NCBI RefSeq assembly: GCF_018476525.1 | Contig: NZ_JAHCST010000078.1 | Coordinates: forward strand, 1-42,146 | Reading direction: 5' to 3' | Length of the DNA: 42,146 bases | DNA from: Acrocarpospora catenulata | Lineage (GTDB): Bacteria > Actinomycetota > Actinomycetes > Streptosporangiales > Streptosporangiaceae | In this document: positions 1-6,967 of the stretch, in pieces | How positions within the stretch are numbered: the stretch's first letter is position 1 | Layout of the letters: every line of letters begins with the position of its first letter | Translations under genes and position numbers: made by a program | Notes under the pieces: model-generated | Databases searched by the model: none | What the model saw: only the letters and a program-made list of their open reading frames with translations | Told to the model about the DNA's origin: nothing

Positions 1-20
1 GGCGAGGGCTGTTCCACCAG

Positions 21-53
21 GCTCGGCCCGGGAGCACCGCTCCCGGGCCGAGC
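21..53 (-). terminator. Hairpin terminator of the minus-strand operon
   Basis: A perfect 15-bp inverted repeat (21-35 and 39-53) with a 3-base loop, almost pure G+C. It lies 14 bases beyond the stop of the 64-residue ORF at 68, where the minus-strand operon should end. There is no T run after the stem on the minus strand, which is common for actinobacterial hairpin terminators. Because the repeat is symmetrical it could also serve a plus-oriented reader coming from outside the window. Confidence 0.7.
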
Positions 54-67
54 GCGTCCGCGCCGGT

Positions 68-262
68 TCAGCTCTGGCCGGCCAGGTCCGGCGCGAACTG
101 CGCCGTCGACACCTCGACCGCCGCCGCGATGTCGGCGGCCGTGGCGGTGCCGGAGTTCTCGATCGCCGCCGTCCAGGCGCGCACCGACGCCAGGGAGAAC
201 TCCTGCGCCTGCGGGGAACCGGCCGCCGCGACCGGCTGGTAAATAGGATTCAGAGGCGGCAT
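68..262 (-). CDS. Small protein of unknown function (64 aa), coupled to hisG
   Basis: I do not recognise this protein. The frame gives 64 residues starting at the ATG read from 262; the start lies inside the last codons of hisG (stop at 250), a 13-base overlap that suggests translational coupling. The product is Ala/Thr/Ser/Gln-rich, has only one Arg and no Lys (so it is acidic), and has no signal peptide, membrane segment or Cys. The last 40 residues look amphipathic and helical. It is followed by a strong hairpin, so it is the last gene of the transcript. A longer frame exists upstream in the same phase but it lies wholly inside hisG and is a shadow. A RiPP precursor was considered, but no maturation enzyme is adjacent. 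Real gene versus chance ORF is open; position and overlap favour a real gene. Confidence 0.5.
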   Translation of the reverse strand: MPPLNPIYQPVAAAGSPQAQEFSLASVRAWTAAIENSGTATAADIAAAVEVSTAQFAPDLAGQS

Positions 263-1101
263 GCCTGGATCTGGGTGGTTTGGATGGCGTGGGCGCCCGC
301 CAGTTTGAGGTGGTCCATGATGGTCTGGGTCTGGTGGGCGGGAACCATCGCGCGTACCGCCGCCCAGCCCGCCCGGTGCAGCGGCGAGACGGTGGGGGAT
401 TCGAGCCCGGGGGTGAGCGTCAGGGCGTGGGCGACGTCCTCGATGCGGATGTCGTAGTCCATCAGCACGTAGTCGCGGGCGATCAGCACCCCGCGCAGGC
501 GGCGGACGAAACGGCTGGCGCGACCCTCTCCGGGAGTGGTGGAGTACGGGCGGACCAGGATCGCCTCGGAGGTCATGATCGCGGGCCCGACGGCCTCCAG
601 GCCCCGGTCGGCCAGCGCGGCCGGGGACCCGATCACGTCCGCCACGGCGTCGGCCACCCCGAGGTGCAGCGCGATCTCGACCGTGCCGTCCACCCGCAGG
701 ATCCGGCGCGGCGCCACCCCGTGGTCGGCCAGGTACTTGCCGAGGATCCCCGGGTAACCGGTCGCGATGACCCGCCCGGTCAGATCGTGCACCGAGGCCA
801 CGGCCCCCGGCCTGGCGGCCAGCTGGAAGGCGCACCGGGCGAACCCCAGCGGCAGGACCTCCTCGGCCGCGGCCTCGGAGTTCAGCAGCAGGTCGCGCCC
901 GGTGATGCCCAGATCGACCCGGCCGGAGCCGACATAGGTGGCGATGTCGGCGGCCCGCAGGTAGAAGAACTCGACGCCGTTCTCCCGGTCCGCCACGACG
1001 AGTTCCTTGGTCCCCGTGCGCTGCGCGTACCCGGCTTCGCGGAGCAGCGTGACCGCCGGGCCGGAGAGTTCCCCTTTGTTCGGAATGGCGACACGCAGCA
1101 T
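250..1101 (-). CDS. hisG: ATP phosphoribosyltransferase (HisG), long form
   Basis: HisG condenses ATP with PRPP to N1-(5-phosphoribosyl)-ATP, the first and feedback-controlled step of histidine biosynthesis, in the cytoplasm. The 283 residues match actinobacterial HisG throughout: N-terminal LRVAIPNKG, the GRVDLGITGRD segment near residue 60, the DGTVEIALHLGVADAVADVI phosphate-binding region around 138-157, and a C-terminal PII-like regulatory domain (VLMDYDI, LTPGLESPTVSPL, WAAVRAMVP) that makes it the long, hexameric, HisZ-independent form. The start is an ATG with AGGGGG five bases upstream. In many actinobacteria hisG sits beside hisE; here its neighbours are a sugar-type epimerase and, downstream, a 64-aa unknown ORF. 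It may be the only hisG of the genome or a second copy attached to a sugar-modification locus; the sequence alone cannot decide. No key residue looks lost. Confidence 0.95.
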   Translation of the reverse strand: MLRVAIPNKGELSGPAVTLLREAGYAQRTGTKELVVADRENGVEFFYLRAADIATYVGSGRVDLGITGRDLLLNSEAAAEEVLPLGFARCAFQLAARPGAVASVHDLTGRVIATGYPGILGKYLADHGVAPRRILRVDGTVEIALHLGVADAVADVIGSPAALADRGLEAVGPAIMTSEAILVRPYSTTPGEGRASRFVRRLRGVLIARDYVLMDYDIRIEDVAHALTLTPGLESPTVSPLHRAGWAAVRAMVPAHQTQTIMDHLKLAGAHAIQTTQIQACRL

Positions 1102-1208
1102 GAAGGCCCCCTGTAGCTACCCGGATGCAGATAGTTACACCATGCTCGAACCGCCCCCGCCAGCGCAGCCGACGCGCCGCAGTCACTTCGCAGGGACGAC
1201 CGGAGCCG

Positions 1209-2216
1209 TCACCGGGACTTCCCCCGGGCCGTCTCCCTGATGGTGTCGGTGATGGTGTCCAGCAGGATGTCGTCCAGGTTTCGGGTGGGCCGCCAGCCGG
1301 TGAGGGCGCGCAGCCGGGACGTGTCGGGCACCCGCCGGGGCAGGTCCTCGAAGCCGCGCTCATAGACCTCTTTTTCGTGGACCTCGTGGTAGGGCACCAT
1401 CTCCACCGGCGAGCTGCTCCGGGTCAGCTCGATCACGGTCTTGGCGAGTTCCAGGATGCTCACCTCCTCGGCCGAGCCCACGTTGAAGGTCTGGCCGACC
1501 GCGAGCGGCTCGTCGAGCAGGCGGATCAGGGCGTCCACCACGTCCAGGACGTGCACGAAACAGCGGGTCTGGGTACCGTCGCCGTAGACGGTGAGCGGGC
1601 GGGCGGCCAGGGCCTGCCGTACCAGGCGGGGGACGACCACGCCGTAGGCGGGGCTCTGGCGGGGGCCCACGGTGTTGAACAGGCGGGCGATGACGGCGGG
1701 CAGGCCGCGTTCCCGGTGGTAGGCGGCGGCCATCAGCTCGTCCACCGCGGTGGCGGTGCCGTACGACCAGCGGGCCACGGCGGTGCTGCCGAGGATGCGC
1801 TCGGCGTCCTCGCCCAGCGGGACCGCGGTGTTCTTGCCGTAGATCTCGCTGCTGCTGGCCAGCAGGATCTTCCGCCGGTAGCGGTGGGCCGCCGCGATGA
1901 CGGTCTCCGCGCCCCGGATGTTGGTGGTCAGCGAGCGGAGCGGGTGGTCGGCGATCAGGCGCGTCCCGACCGCGGCGGCCAGGTGCACGACCACGTCGCA
2001 CTGGTGGGTCAGCTCGTCCACCAGCAGCCCGTCCAGGACCGAGCCCTGGACCACGTGCAGCCGGGGATGGGCGGCCGACTGGCGCAGGTTGGCCGCCCGC
2101 CCGGTGGACAGGTCGTCGAGGACGGTCACCGCGTCACCCCGGGCGAGCAGGGCATCGGTGAGGTGCGATCCGATGAACCCGCAGCCGCCGGTGATCAGAT
2201 AGGTCGTAGCGGTCAA
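1209..2216 (-). CDS. NAD-dependent epimerase/dehydratase (extended SDR) lacking the catalytic Lys
   Basis: An extended SDR of the UDP-sugar epimerase/decarboxylase group, 335 residues. The N-terminal Rossmann motif GGCGFIGSH (10-18) and the DD ending beta-2 (34-35) indicate NAD binding. The active-site serines (SSSEIYG, 121-127), the RLFNTVGPRQ segment and the YGDGTQTRCFVHV sugar-binding region are all present. The catalytic motif is unusual: Tyr152 is in place, but the Lys expected at 156 (usual form Y-x-x-x-K) is Thr, coded ACC at 1749-1751. So either the activity is altered or lost, or the protein binds a nucleotide sugar without turnover. The start is TTG at 2216 with AGGAG five bases upstream. 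It lies between an AsnB-type amidotransferase and hisG in the same operon, which suggests sugar or glycoconjugate modification. Substrate unknown. Confidence 0.88.
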   Translation of the reverse strand: MTATTYLITGGCGFIGSHLTDALLARGDAVTVLDDLSTGRAANLRQSAAHPRLHVVQGSVLDGLLVDELTHQCDVVVHLAAAVGTRLIADHPLRSLTTNIRGAETVIAAAHRYRRKILLASSSEIYGKNTAVPLGEDAERILGSTAVARWSYGTATAVDELMAAAYHRERGLPAVIARLFNTVGPRQSPAYGVVVPRLVRQALAARPLTVYGDGTQTRCFVHVLDVVDALIRLLDEPLAVGQTFNVGSAEEVSILELAKTVIELTRSSSPVEMVPYHEVHEKEVYERGFEDLPRRVPDTSRLRALTGWRPTRNLDDILLDTITDTIRETARGKSR

Positions 2217-2310
2217 GGTGACTCCTCATCTGTGCGAGTCAGGGCCGGGCGCGTCACACGCGCCCAGGTCATGGCTGTTGTCCGGCCGCCGATATGGGCG
2301 TTACCCGGGA

Positions 2311-4185
2311 TCACACCCGGACAGGTGTCGCGGCACGCTGCCAGAGTTCGAACTGGAGCAGCGTCCAGATTCGGGTGGCGTGGTCGTGGCCGGACATGTG
2401 CTCCTCCAGCAGCCGGGCGATGCCCTCCGGCTGGAAGAAGCCCCGGGACGCGGCGGTGCGATCGGTCAGCGCGTCGTAGGCCAGATCGCGCAGGGACGTG
2501 CGCAGCCAGGCGGCCAGCGGCACGCCGAAGCCCTTCTTCGGCAGCGCGAGCGTCTCGGGCGGCAGCCACGGGGCGACCGCTTCCCGCAGCAGGTGCTTGG
2601 TCCGCCCCTTCCTGATCCGCAGGTCGTCGGGCAGCCCGGCCGCCCACTCCAGCAGCACGTGGTCCAGGAACGGCGAGCGGGCCTGCACCGAGTGCGCCAT
2701 CGTGGTGATGTCCGTCCTGACCAGCAGGTCACCCGGCAGGTAGGTGGCGATGTCGGCGTCCACCGCCCGCCCGAGCGGGGTGCGCGCCCGGGAGGTCGCG
2801 TACGCCTCGTCCACCAGCGCCCCGCTGCGCACGCCGGTCAGGGCCGCCCGTGCCTCCGGCGTGTAGAGCGCCAGCTTCTCCTCATGGTCGAAGCAGGTCA
2901 TCAGCCCGGCGTACCGGCGGGACGGCGGCTGCCCGAGCACGCGCAGCGTCCAGCCGGTCTGGCGGAGCGGGGTGCCCGGCGCGCCGCGCGCGACCAGCGC
3001 GTTGCCCGCCGCCGTCAGGGCCCGGCTGAGCGGGCCCGGCGCCCGGGCCGCGCCCAGGCGGGCCATCAGCAGGTGCCGCTGGTACCCGGCGAAGCACTCG
3101 TCCCCGCCGTCCCCGCTGAGCACCACGGTGACGTGCGCGCCGCTCATCCTGGCCAGGTAGAGGCTGGGGATGGCGGAGGCGTCGGCGAACGGCTCGTCGA
3201 AGTGGCGGGTCAGCCCGGCCACCGACTCGGCCGCCGACGGGGTGGCCACGAACTCGTGGTGGCTGGTGCCGTACATGCCGGCCAGGGCGCGGGCCGGAAC
3301 CCGCTCGTCGAAGCGCGGGTCCTCGAAGCCGATGGTGAAGGTGCGCAGCCGCCCGCCGGTCACCCGGGCCATGGCGGCGACCACCGCGGCCGAGTCGATG
3401 CCGCCGGACAGGAACGCCCCGATCGGGCGCTCGCCCGCCAGCCGCCGCCGGGTGGCGTCCAACAGCAGTTCGCGGAGCCGGGCGGCCTCGTTCTCCTCGT
3501 CGGCCACCGGCCGGGGCGTGGCGTCCAGCCGCCAGTAACGCCGGACCTGCGTGGTGCCGTCCCGCCAGATCAGCAGGTGCCCGGGCGGCAGCTTGTGCAC
3601 GCCGTCCAGCAGGGAGAGCGGGGCCGGGACGTACCGGTAGGTCAGATAGTGGTGCAGGGCCTCCAGGTTGACCGCCTGCGGGAGCTCCGGGTCCTGGCGG
3701 AGCGCCTTCAGCTCGGAGGTGAAGGTCAGCGTTCCGGCCCGCTCGCGGTAGAACAGCGGCTTCTTGCCGAGCCGGTCCCTGGCCAGCAGCAGCTGTCCCG
3801 TCCGGTCGTCCCAGAGCGCGAAGGCGAACATGCCGCGCAGCCGGTGCACCAGGTCGGGGCCGTGTTCCTCGTACAGGTGGGGGATCAGTTCGGCTCCGGA
3901 ACCGCTGTGCAGCTGGTGGCCCCTGGCCAGCAGTTCGGTGCGGAGCTCCGGGTAGTTGTAGATCTCGCCGTCGAACACGACGGTGACGTCGCCGCGCTCG
4001 TTGCGTACCGGCTGGCCGCCTCTGGCCACGTCCGTGACCGCCAGGCGGCGCATGCCGAAGGCGGCGCGTGGCCCGTGGTGGAAGCCGTCGCCGTCGGGTC
4101 CCCGGTGCGCGAGGGCGTCGCACATCCGCCGGACCAGGTGGTGGTCGGGGCCGCCGACGGCGACCTGTCCCGCTATCCCGCACAT
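2311..4185 (-). CDS. asnB: Asparagine synthase (glutamine-hydrolysing), AsnB-like
   Basis: Glutamine-dependent amidotransferase of 624 residues. The N-terminal class II glutaminase domain begins with Cys2 as nucleophile (MCGIAG) and contains RGPDG (28-32), RLAV (47-50) and the FDGEIYN loop (71-77). The C-terminal synthetase domain has the ATP pyrophosphatase loop SGGIDS at 260-265 and a long helical end. It is longer than E. coli AsnB (554 residues) and nearer the 600-650-residue actinobacterial paralogues often found in exopolysaccharide or specialised-metabolite loci, so it may amidate a substrate other than aspartate. The ATG has GGAG six bases upstream. The preceding glycosyltransferase gene ends 16 bases before this start, consistent with one transcript. 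The family call is firm; true asparagine synthesis versus amidation of a sugar acid is not settled. Confidence 0.93.
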   Translation of the reverse strand: MCGIAGQVAVGGPDHHLVRRMCDALAHRGPDGDGFHHGPRAAFGMRRLAVTDVARGGQPVRNERGDVTVVFDGEIYNYPELRTELLARGHQLHSGSGAELIPHLYEEHGPDLVHRLRGMFAFALWDDRTGQLLLARDRLGKKPLFYRERAGTLTFTSELKALRQDPELPQAVNLEALHHYLTYRYVPAPLSLLDGVHKLPPGHLLIWRDGTTQVRRYWRLDATPRPVADEENEAARLRELLLDATRRRLAGERPIGAFLSGGIDSAAVVAAMARVTGGRLRTFTIGFEDPRFDERVPARALAGMYGTSHHEFVATPSAAESVAGLTRHFDEPFADASAIPSLYLARMSGAHVTVVLSGDGGDECFAGYQRHLLMARLGAARAPGPLSRALTAAGNALVARGAPGTPLRQTGWTLRVLGQPPSRRYAGLMTCFDHEEKLALYTPEARAALTGVRSGALVDEAYATSRARTPLGRAVDADIATYLPGDLLVRTDITTMAHSVQARSPFLDHVLLEWAAGLPDDLRIRKGRTKHLLREAVAPWLPPETLALPKKGFGVPLAAWLRTSLRDLAYDALTDRTAASRGFFQPEGIARLLEEHMSGHDHATRIWTLLQFELWQRAATPVRV

Positions 4186-4201
4186 TCCCGCTCCAGGTGC
4201 T

Positions 4202-5359
4202 TCATCGGGCGGCCAGCAACCGGCCGTAGATGGACAGGTGCCGGTCGGCAGCCGCTTCGGCGTGCAGGTGCTCCTTGCTCCACGAGTAGCCCCGCCAGGT
4301 CAGCGCGGAGGCCAGCGCACGGTCCCGGAGCAGCCGTTCCAGGGCCCGGGACAGCGCGTCCGCGTCGCCGGGCGGCACCAGCAGGCCCCGGCCGGTGAGC
4401 AGTTCGGGCACGCCGCCGATCGCGCTGGCCGCCACCGGCACCCCGGCCGCCATCGCCTCCATCACCGCCAGCCCCGCGTGTTCCGACAACGACGGGTGGG
4501 CCAGCACGTCGGCCCTGGCCAGCCACCGGCCGACGTCCGGCCGGGCGCCGAGCAGCCGGGCGTCCACCCGGAAGCTGGCGGCCAGGCGGCTGAGCGTCGC
4601 GCGCTCCGGGCCCTCGCCGAGGATCACCACCGTGCAGTCCAGGCCCCGCTGCCGGAGCAAGGAGGCGGCCCCGAGCAGGACGCTGTGGCCCCGGGACGGG
4701 TGCAGGGCGCCGATGGCCAGGATGACCGGGCCCCGGGTGTCGATCTGGGCGGGCACGTACCGGGCGAACGCGTCGGCGGGCAGCCCGGCGTAGGCCACGC
4801 CGATCCTGCCGTCCGGCAGGCGGGTGCTCTCGGCCACCCGCCTGGCCAGCTCGCCGCCGCCCGCCAGCAGGTAGTCGGCCCGGCGGGCGGCCCGCCGGTC
4901 CAGCAGGCGGACCAGGCGGGAGGCTCCGCGCCGGCCGGTCATGGCGTGTGCCGCCGCCACCAGTACCCGCGCGCCGGCCGGGCGGGCCAGCAGCGCGGTG
5001 GTCAGGTGGCCCTGGAACAGGTGGGTGTGGAGCACGTCGGGGCGTCTGCGCCGCAGGTAGACGATCATGCGCAGGCAGCCCCGGAGCACGGCGGGCAGCG
5101 CCCGCAGCCCGTACCGCGAAAAGGTGCGGAATCCCAGGTGATGGACGGGGATTCCGGCCTTTTGCAGGGTCTCGTCCCGGCCGCCGCCGTACATGACCAG
5201 GACCTCGGAGCGTACGCCCCGGGCCGCCAGCTCCTTGGCGAGCAGCACGCCCTGATGCTCCGCCCCGCCCTGACCCAGATGCCCGATGAGCTGCACGACC
5301 AGCTCGGGGCGGCGCGAAGGGTTACCGAACATGACCGTGATGCTACTCAAAGTGATCAT
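4202..5359 (-). CDS. Glycosyltransferase family 4 protein
   Basis: A GT-B fold retaining glycosyltransferase of about 385 residues. The N-terminal domain opens with the LIGHLGQGGAEHQ loop typical of GT4 acceptor-domain beginnings. The C-terminal donor-binding domain has ILAIGALHPSRGH, VILGEGPER, LLGARPDV and the E-x7-E motif (SEHAGLAVMEAMAAGVPV) that contacts the nucleotide sugar. No signal peptide or clear membrane segment is present, so it would act at the inner face of the membrane or in the cytosol. The start is uncertain: ATG at 5359 or the in-frame ATG at 5332, neither with a good ribosome-binding site; homology only begins after the second. The short GGGGAT/ATCCCC repeat at 5367-5382 lies just upstream. 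Donor and acceptor are unknown; the neighbours suggest glycoconjugate synthesis. Confidence 0.92.
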   Translation of the reverse strand: MITLSSITVMFGNPSRRPELVVQLIGHLGQGGAEHQGVLLAKELAARGVRSEVLVMYGGGRDETLQKAGIPVHHLGFRTFSRYGLRALPAVLRGCLRMIVYLRRRRPDVLHTHLFQGHLTTALLARPAGARVLVAAAHAMTGRRGASRLVRLLDRRAARRADYLLAGGGELARRVAESTRLPDGRIGVAYAGLPADAFARYVPAQIDTRGPVILAIGALHPSRGHSVLLGAASLLRQRGLDCTVVILGEGPERATLSRLAASFRVDARLLGARPDVGRWLARADVLAHPSLSEHAGLAVMEAMAAGVPVAASAIGGVPELLTGRGLLVPPGDADALSRALERLLRDRALASALTWRGYSWSKEHLHAEAAADRHLSIYGRLLAAR

Positions 5360-5420
5360 CGAGTCCGGGGATTGACATCCCCGCGCCTGCAGTGGCCGCT
5401 CCGTGAAGCCGCCGGAGTGA

Positions 5421-6176
5421 TCAGCGGTAGCGGCGGCCGACCCGGGCGGAGATCCAGGCGACGCGGTTGGCAGGGATCAACCGGCCCACCCCGACGATCG
5501 CCTTGTACCGCAGGCTGGGCACGCTGACCACCTTGCCCAGGGCCAGGTCGCGCATGGCCACCCGGGTCACGTAGTCGGCGTCCAGCCAGAGGAAGTCCGG
5601 CACCCCGGAAACATCGATCTCCGCGCGCCGGTGGAACTCGGTCCGCACGAACCCCGGGCAGAGCGCCATCACCCGCACCCCCGGCACCTCGGCGGCCACC
5701 GAGCCGCTGAAGTTGACCACCCACGCCTTGGAGGCGCTGTAGGTGCCCCGGGAGAAGAACGCCGCCACCGAGGCGACGTTGATCACCCCACCCCGCCCCC
5801 GCTCGGTCAGGTACTGCAGCGCCGCGTAGGTCAGCCGGAGCACGGCCTCGCAGTGCACCCGGAGCATGGTCAGCTCCTCCGCCACCGGGACCTCGAGGAA
5901 CTCGCCCGGATGGCCGAAGCCGGCGTTGTTCACCAGCAGGTCGACCCCGCCGGCCCGCAGGCGCTCCTCCACGGCCGACAGCCCGGCCTCGGTGGACAGG
6001 TCGGCGGGGAGCACCTCGACGGGCACGCCGTACCGTTTGCGGAGGTTCTCGGCGGCGGCGGCCAGGCGTTCCCGGTCGCGGGCGACCAGCACCAGGCGGA
6101 ACCCGTCCCCGGCCAGGCGGCGGGTGAACGCCGCGCCGATTCCCGCGGTGGCGCCGGTGATGAGAGCGGTGAGCAT
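5421..6176 (-). CDS. SDR family oxidoreductase
   Basis: A classical short-chain dehydrogenase of 251 residues. It has the nucleotide-binding TGATAGIG motif at 7-14, a basic ARDRERL stretch after beta-2 that favours NADP(H), NNAG near residue 87, and the catalytic Ser (INVASV) and Tyr/Lys (YSASK). The C-terminal portion (MRDLALGKVVSVPSLRYKAIVG) resembles the DltE/YqjQ-like group, in which this part often contacts the membrane. It follows the upstream carboxymuconolactone-decarboxylase-like gene after 16 bases, so the two are probably co-transcribed. The next gene on the strand, a glycosyltransferase, starts 61 bases further on. Substrate unknown; the family assignment is secure. Confidence 0.93.
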   Translation of the reverse strand: MLTALITGATAGIGAAFTRRLAGDGFRLVLVARDRERLAAAAENLRKRYGVPVEVLPADLSTEAGLSAVEERLRAGGVDLLVNNAGFGHPGEFLEVPVAEELTMLRVHCEAVLRLTYAALQYLTERGRGGVINVASVAAFFSRGTYSASKAWVVNFSGSVAAEVPGVRVMALCPGFVRTEFHRRAEIDVSGVPDFLWLDADYVTRVAMRDLALGKVVSVPSLRYKAIVGVGRLIPANRVAWISARVGRRYR

Positions 6177-6192
6177 CCCCGCAGACTAGAGG

Positions 6193-6555
6193 CTAGTCGA
6201 GGGTGCGCGCGATCAGCTCCTCGACCTGGTCGTTCAGTTTCGCGCCAACGGTCCAGCCCGCGTAGTGGGTGAGGAAGACGACCACTTCGCGTAACTCGTC
6301 CGGGGTCAGCTCTCCGGTGCGGAGCGCGGCGTCCAACTGGGTGGCGAGCGCGTCGTGCAGGCCCTGGCCGACCAGCAGGCCGGTCAGCAGCAGCCGCCGG
6401 TCCCGCATGGAGAGCCCGTCCCTGGCCCACACCTGGGCGAACAGGTGCTCGACCGTCATCGCGAAGAAGTCGCCGGGGGCGTCTCCGACGTGGTCCCAGC
6501 CGTACACCCGCTTCATGATCTCCAGGCCGCGCGTGCGGTCCTCTGGCTCACTCAT
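6193..6555 (-). CDS. Carboxymuconolactone decarboxylase (CMD) family protein
   Basis: A 120-residue all-helical protein of the CMD family. The pattern RGLEIMKRVYGWD... followed by LSMRDRRLLLTGLLVGQG and the conserved helix TPDELREVVVFLTHYAGWTVG is typical of the 4-carboxymuconolactone decarboxylase branch. It has no CxxC pair, so it is not an AhpD-type peroxidase. The true PcaC works in protocatechuate degradation, but no other beta-ketoadipate gene is nearby, so a different carboxy-lactone or small-molecule substrate is likely. It is the first gene of the minus-strand operon; the ATG at 6555 has GGGAAG seven bases upstream. Function beyond family level is not supported. Confidence 0.85.
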   Translation of the reverse strand: MSEPEDRTRGLEIMKRVYGWDHVGDAPGDFFAMTVEHLFAQVWARDGLSMRDRRLLLTGLLVGQGLHDALATQLDAALRTGELTPDELREVVVFLTHYAGWTVGAKLNDQVEELIARTLD

Positions 6556-6627
6556 CTGGCACTTCCCGTCCCCGCCCGGTTCCGCGAGTGGTTGTCTTTC
6601 CCATGGTCGGCCACTTGGCGGGGCCTG

Positions 6628-6656
6628 CCCAGGGTCGTGAGCACCCTTGCCCTGGG
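6628..6656. repeat. Inverted repeat CCCAGGG-N15-CCCTGGG
   Basis: Perfect 7-bp arms at 6628-6634 and 6650-6656, upstream of the minus-strand CMD gene. It could be an operator or a weak hairpin. No T run follows on either strand, so a terminator is unlikely. Confidence 0.4.
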
Positions 6657-6780
6657 TGTACCAATATGTCGTGCACGATGGCGCGGGATGTTACAGACCG
6701 ACGGCACGCATGGTGCTGTTGTGACAGGTTTCGGATGTCGGTTACGAATCGGCGATTCCGGGGAAAGGAGCACCAATAGC

Positions 6781-6831
6781 GTGCGCCGCAACTGTTTATC
6801 CTTCAACTACCCAGATCTCCTAGAGCTGTGA
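6781..6831 (+). CDS. Possible leader peptide (16 codons)
   Basis: A GTG at 6781 lies 10 bases after a strong GGAAAGGAG (6762-6770) and opens a 16-codon frame ending in TGA at 6829-6831. The deduced peptide is MRRNCLSFNYPDLLEL. It includes a TTA leucine codon, very rare in such GC-rich genomes. It sits about 135 bases upstream of the lipoprotein start on the same strand. A ribosome-binding site this good in an otherwise empty region is the only real support; it may be chance. If translated it could act as a leader that couples translation to expression of the downstream genes. Confidence 0.2.
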   Translation: MRRNCLSFNYPDLLEL

Positions 6832-6833
6832 TC

Positions 6834-6893
6834 ATGTAACAAGTCGAGCTAAGATCTGGGCAAGATTTGGTCAAGTTTTCCAAGATGTAACAA
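6834..6893. repeat. Direct repeat ATGTAACAA (two copies, 51 bp apart)
   Basis: Identical 9-mers at 6834-6842 and 6885-6893, separated by close to five helical turns, upstream of the lipoprotein gene. A related ATGTTACAG lies at 6688-6696. Such spacing fits a pair of activator or repressor sites on one DNA face. The regulator is unknown. Confidence 0.4.
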
Positions 6894-6967
6894 CCTTCCC
6901 GTGAGATGGATACTTGGGAAACGGGCAAGACTACCTCGTAGGCCCGCAAAGCGGAGGTATGGCCCAG

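Larger units (their letters stand above)
6556..6967. promoter_or_regulatory. Divergent intergenic region between the CMD operon and the lipoprotein gene
   Basis: About 410 bases without a convincing long gene. The half near 6780-6900 is clearly less GC-rich than its surroundings. It must hold the promoters of the minus operon (from 6555) and the plus lipoprotein/FtsH-like pair. I found no textbook -35/-10 pair; the best plus-strand candidate is TGTAAC (6886-6891), 17 bases, GATACT (6909-6914), which is weak. Visible structure includes an inverted repeat CCCAGGG/CCCTGGG (6628-6634, 6650-6656), a GAATC/GATTC repeat (6746-6758), two copies of ATGTAACAA 51 bp apart, two AGATCT sites, and a possible leader ORF with a strong ribosome-binding site. 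Confidence 0.5.

Noticed and set aside
68-262. RiPP precursor peptide
   Set aside because: No cyclase, radical SAM, YcaO, ATP-grasp or dedicated protease gene lies nearby, and the peptide has no Cys or clear core.
5367-5382. Hairpin GGGGAT-TGAC-ATCCCC before the glycosyltransferase, including a TTGACA
   Set aside because: The stem is short, no -10 box lies 16-18 bases from the TTGACA, and the region is inside a probable operon.
6813-6857. AGATCT...AGATCT as arms of a terminator
   Set aside because: The hexamers are self-complementary, the inner pairing is asymmetric and no T run follows.
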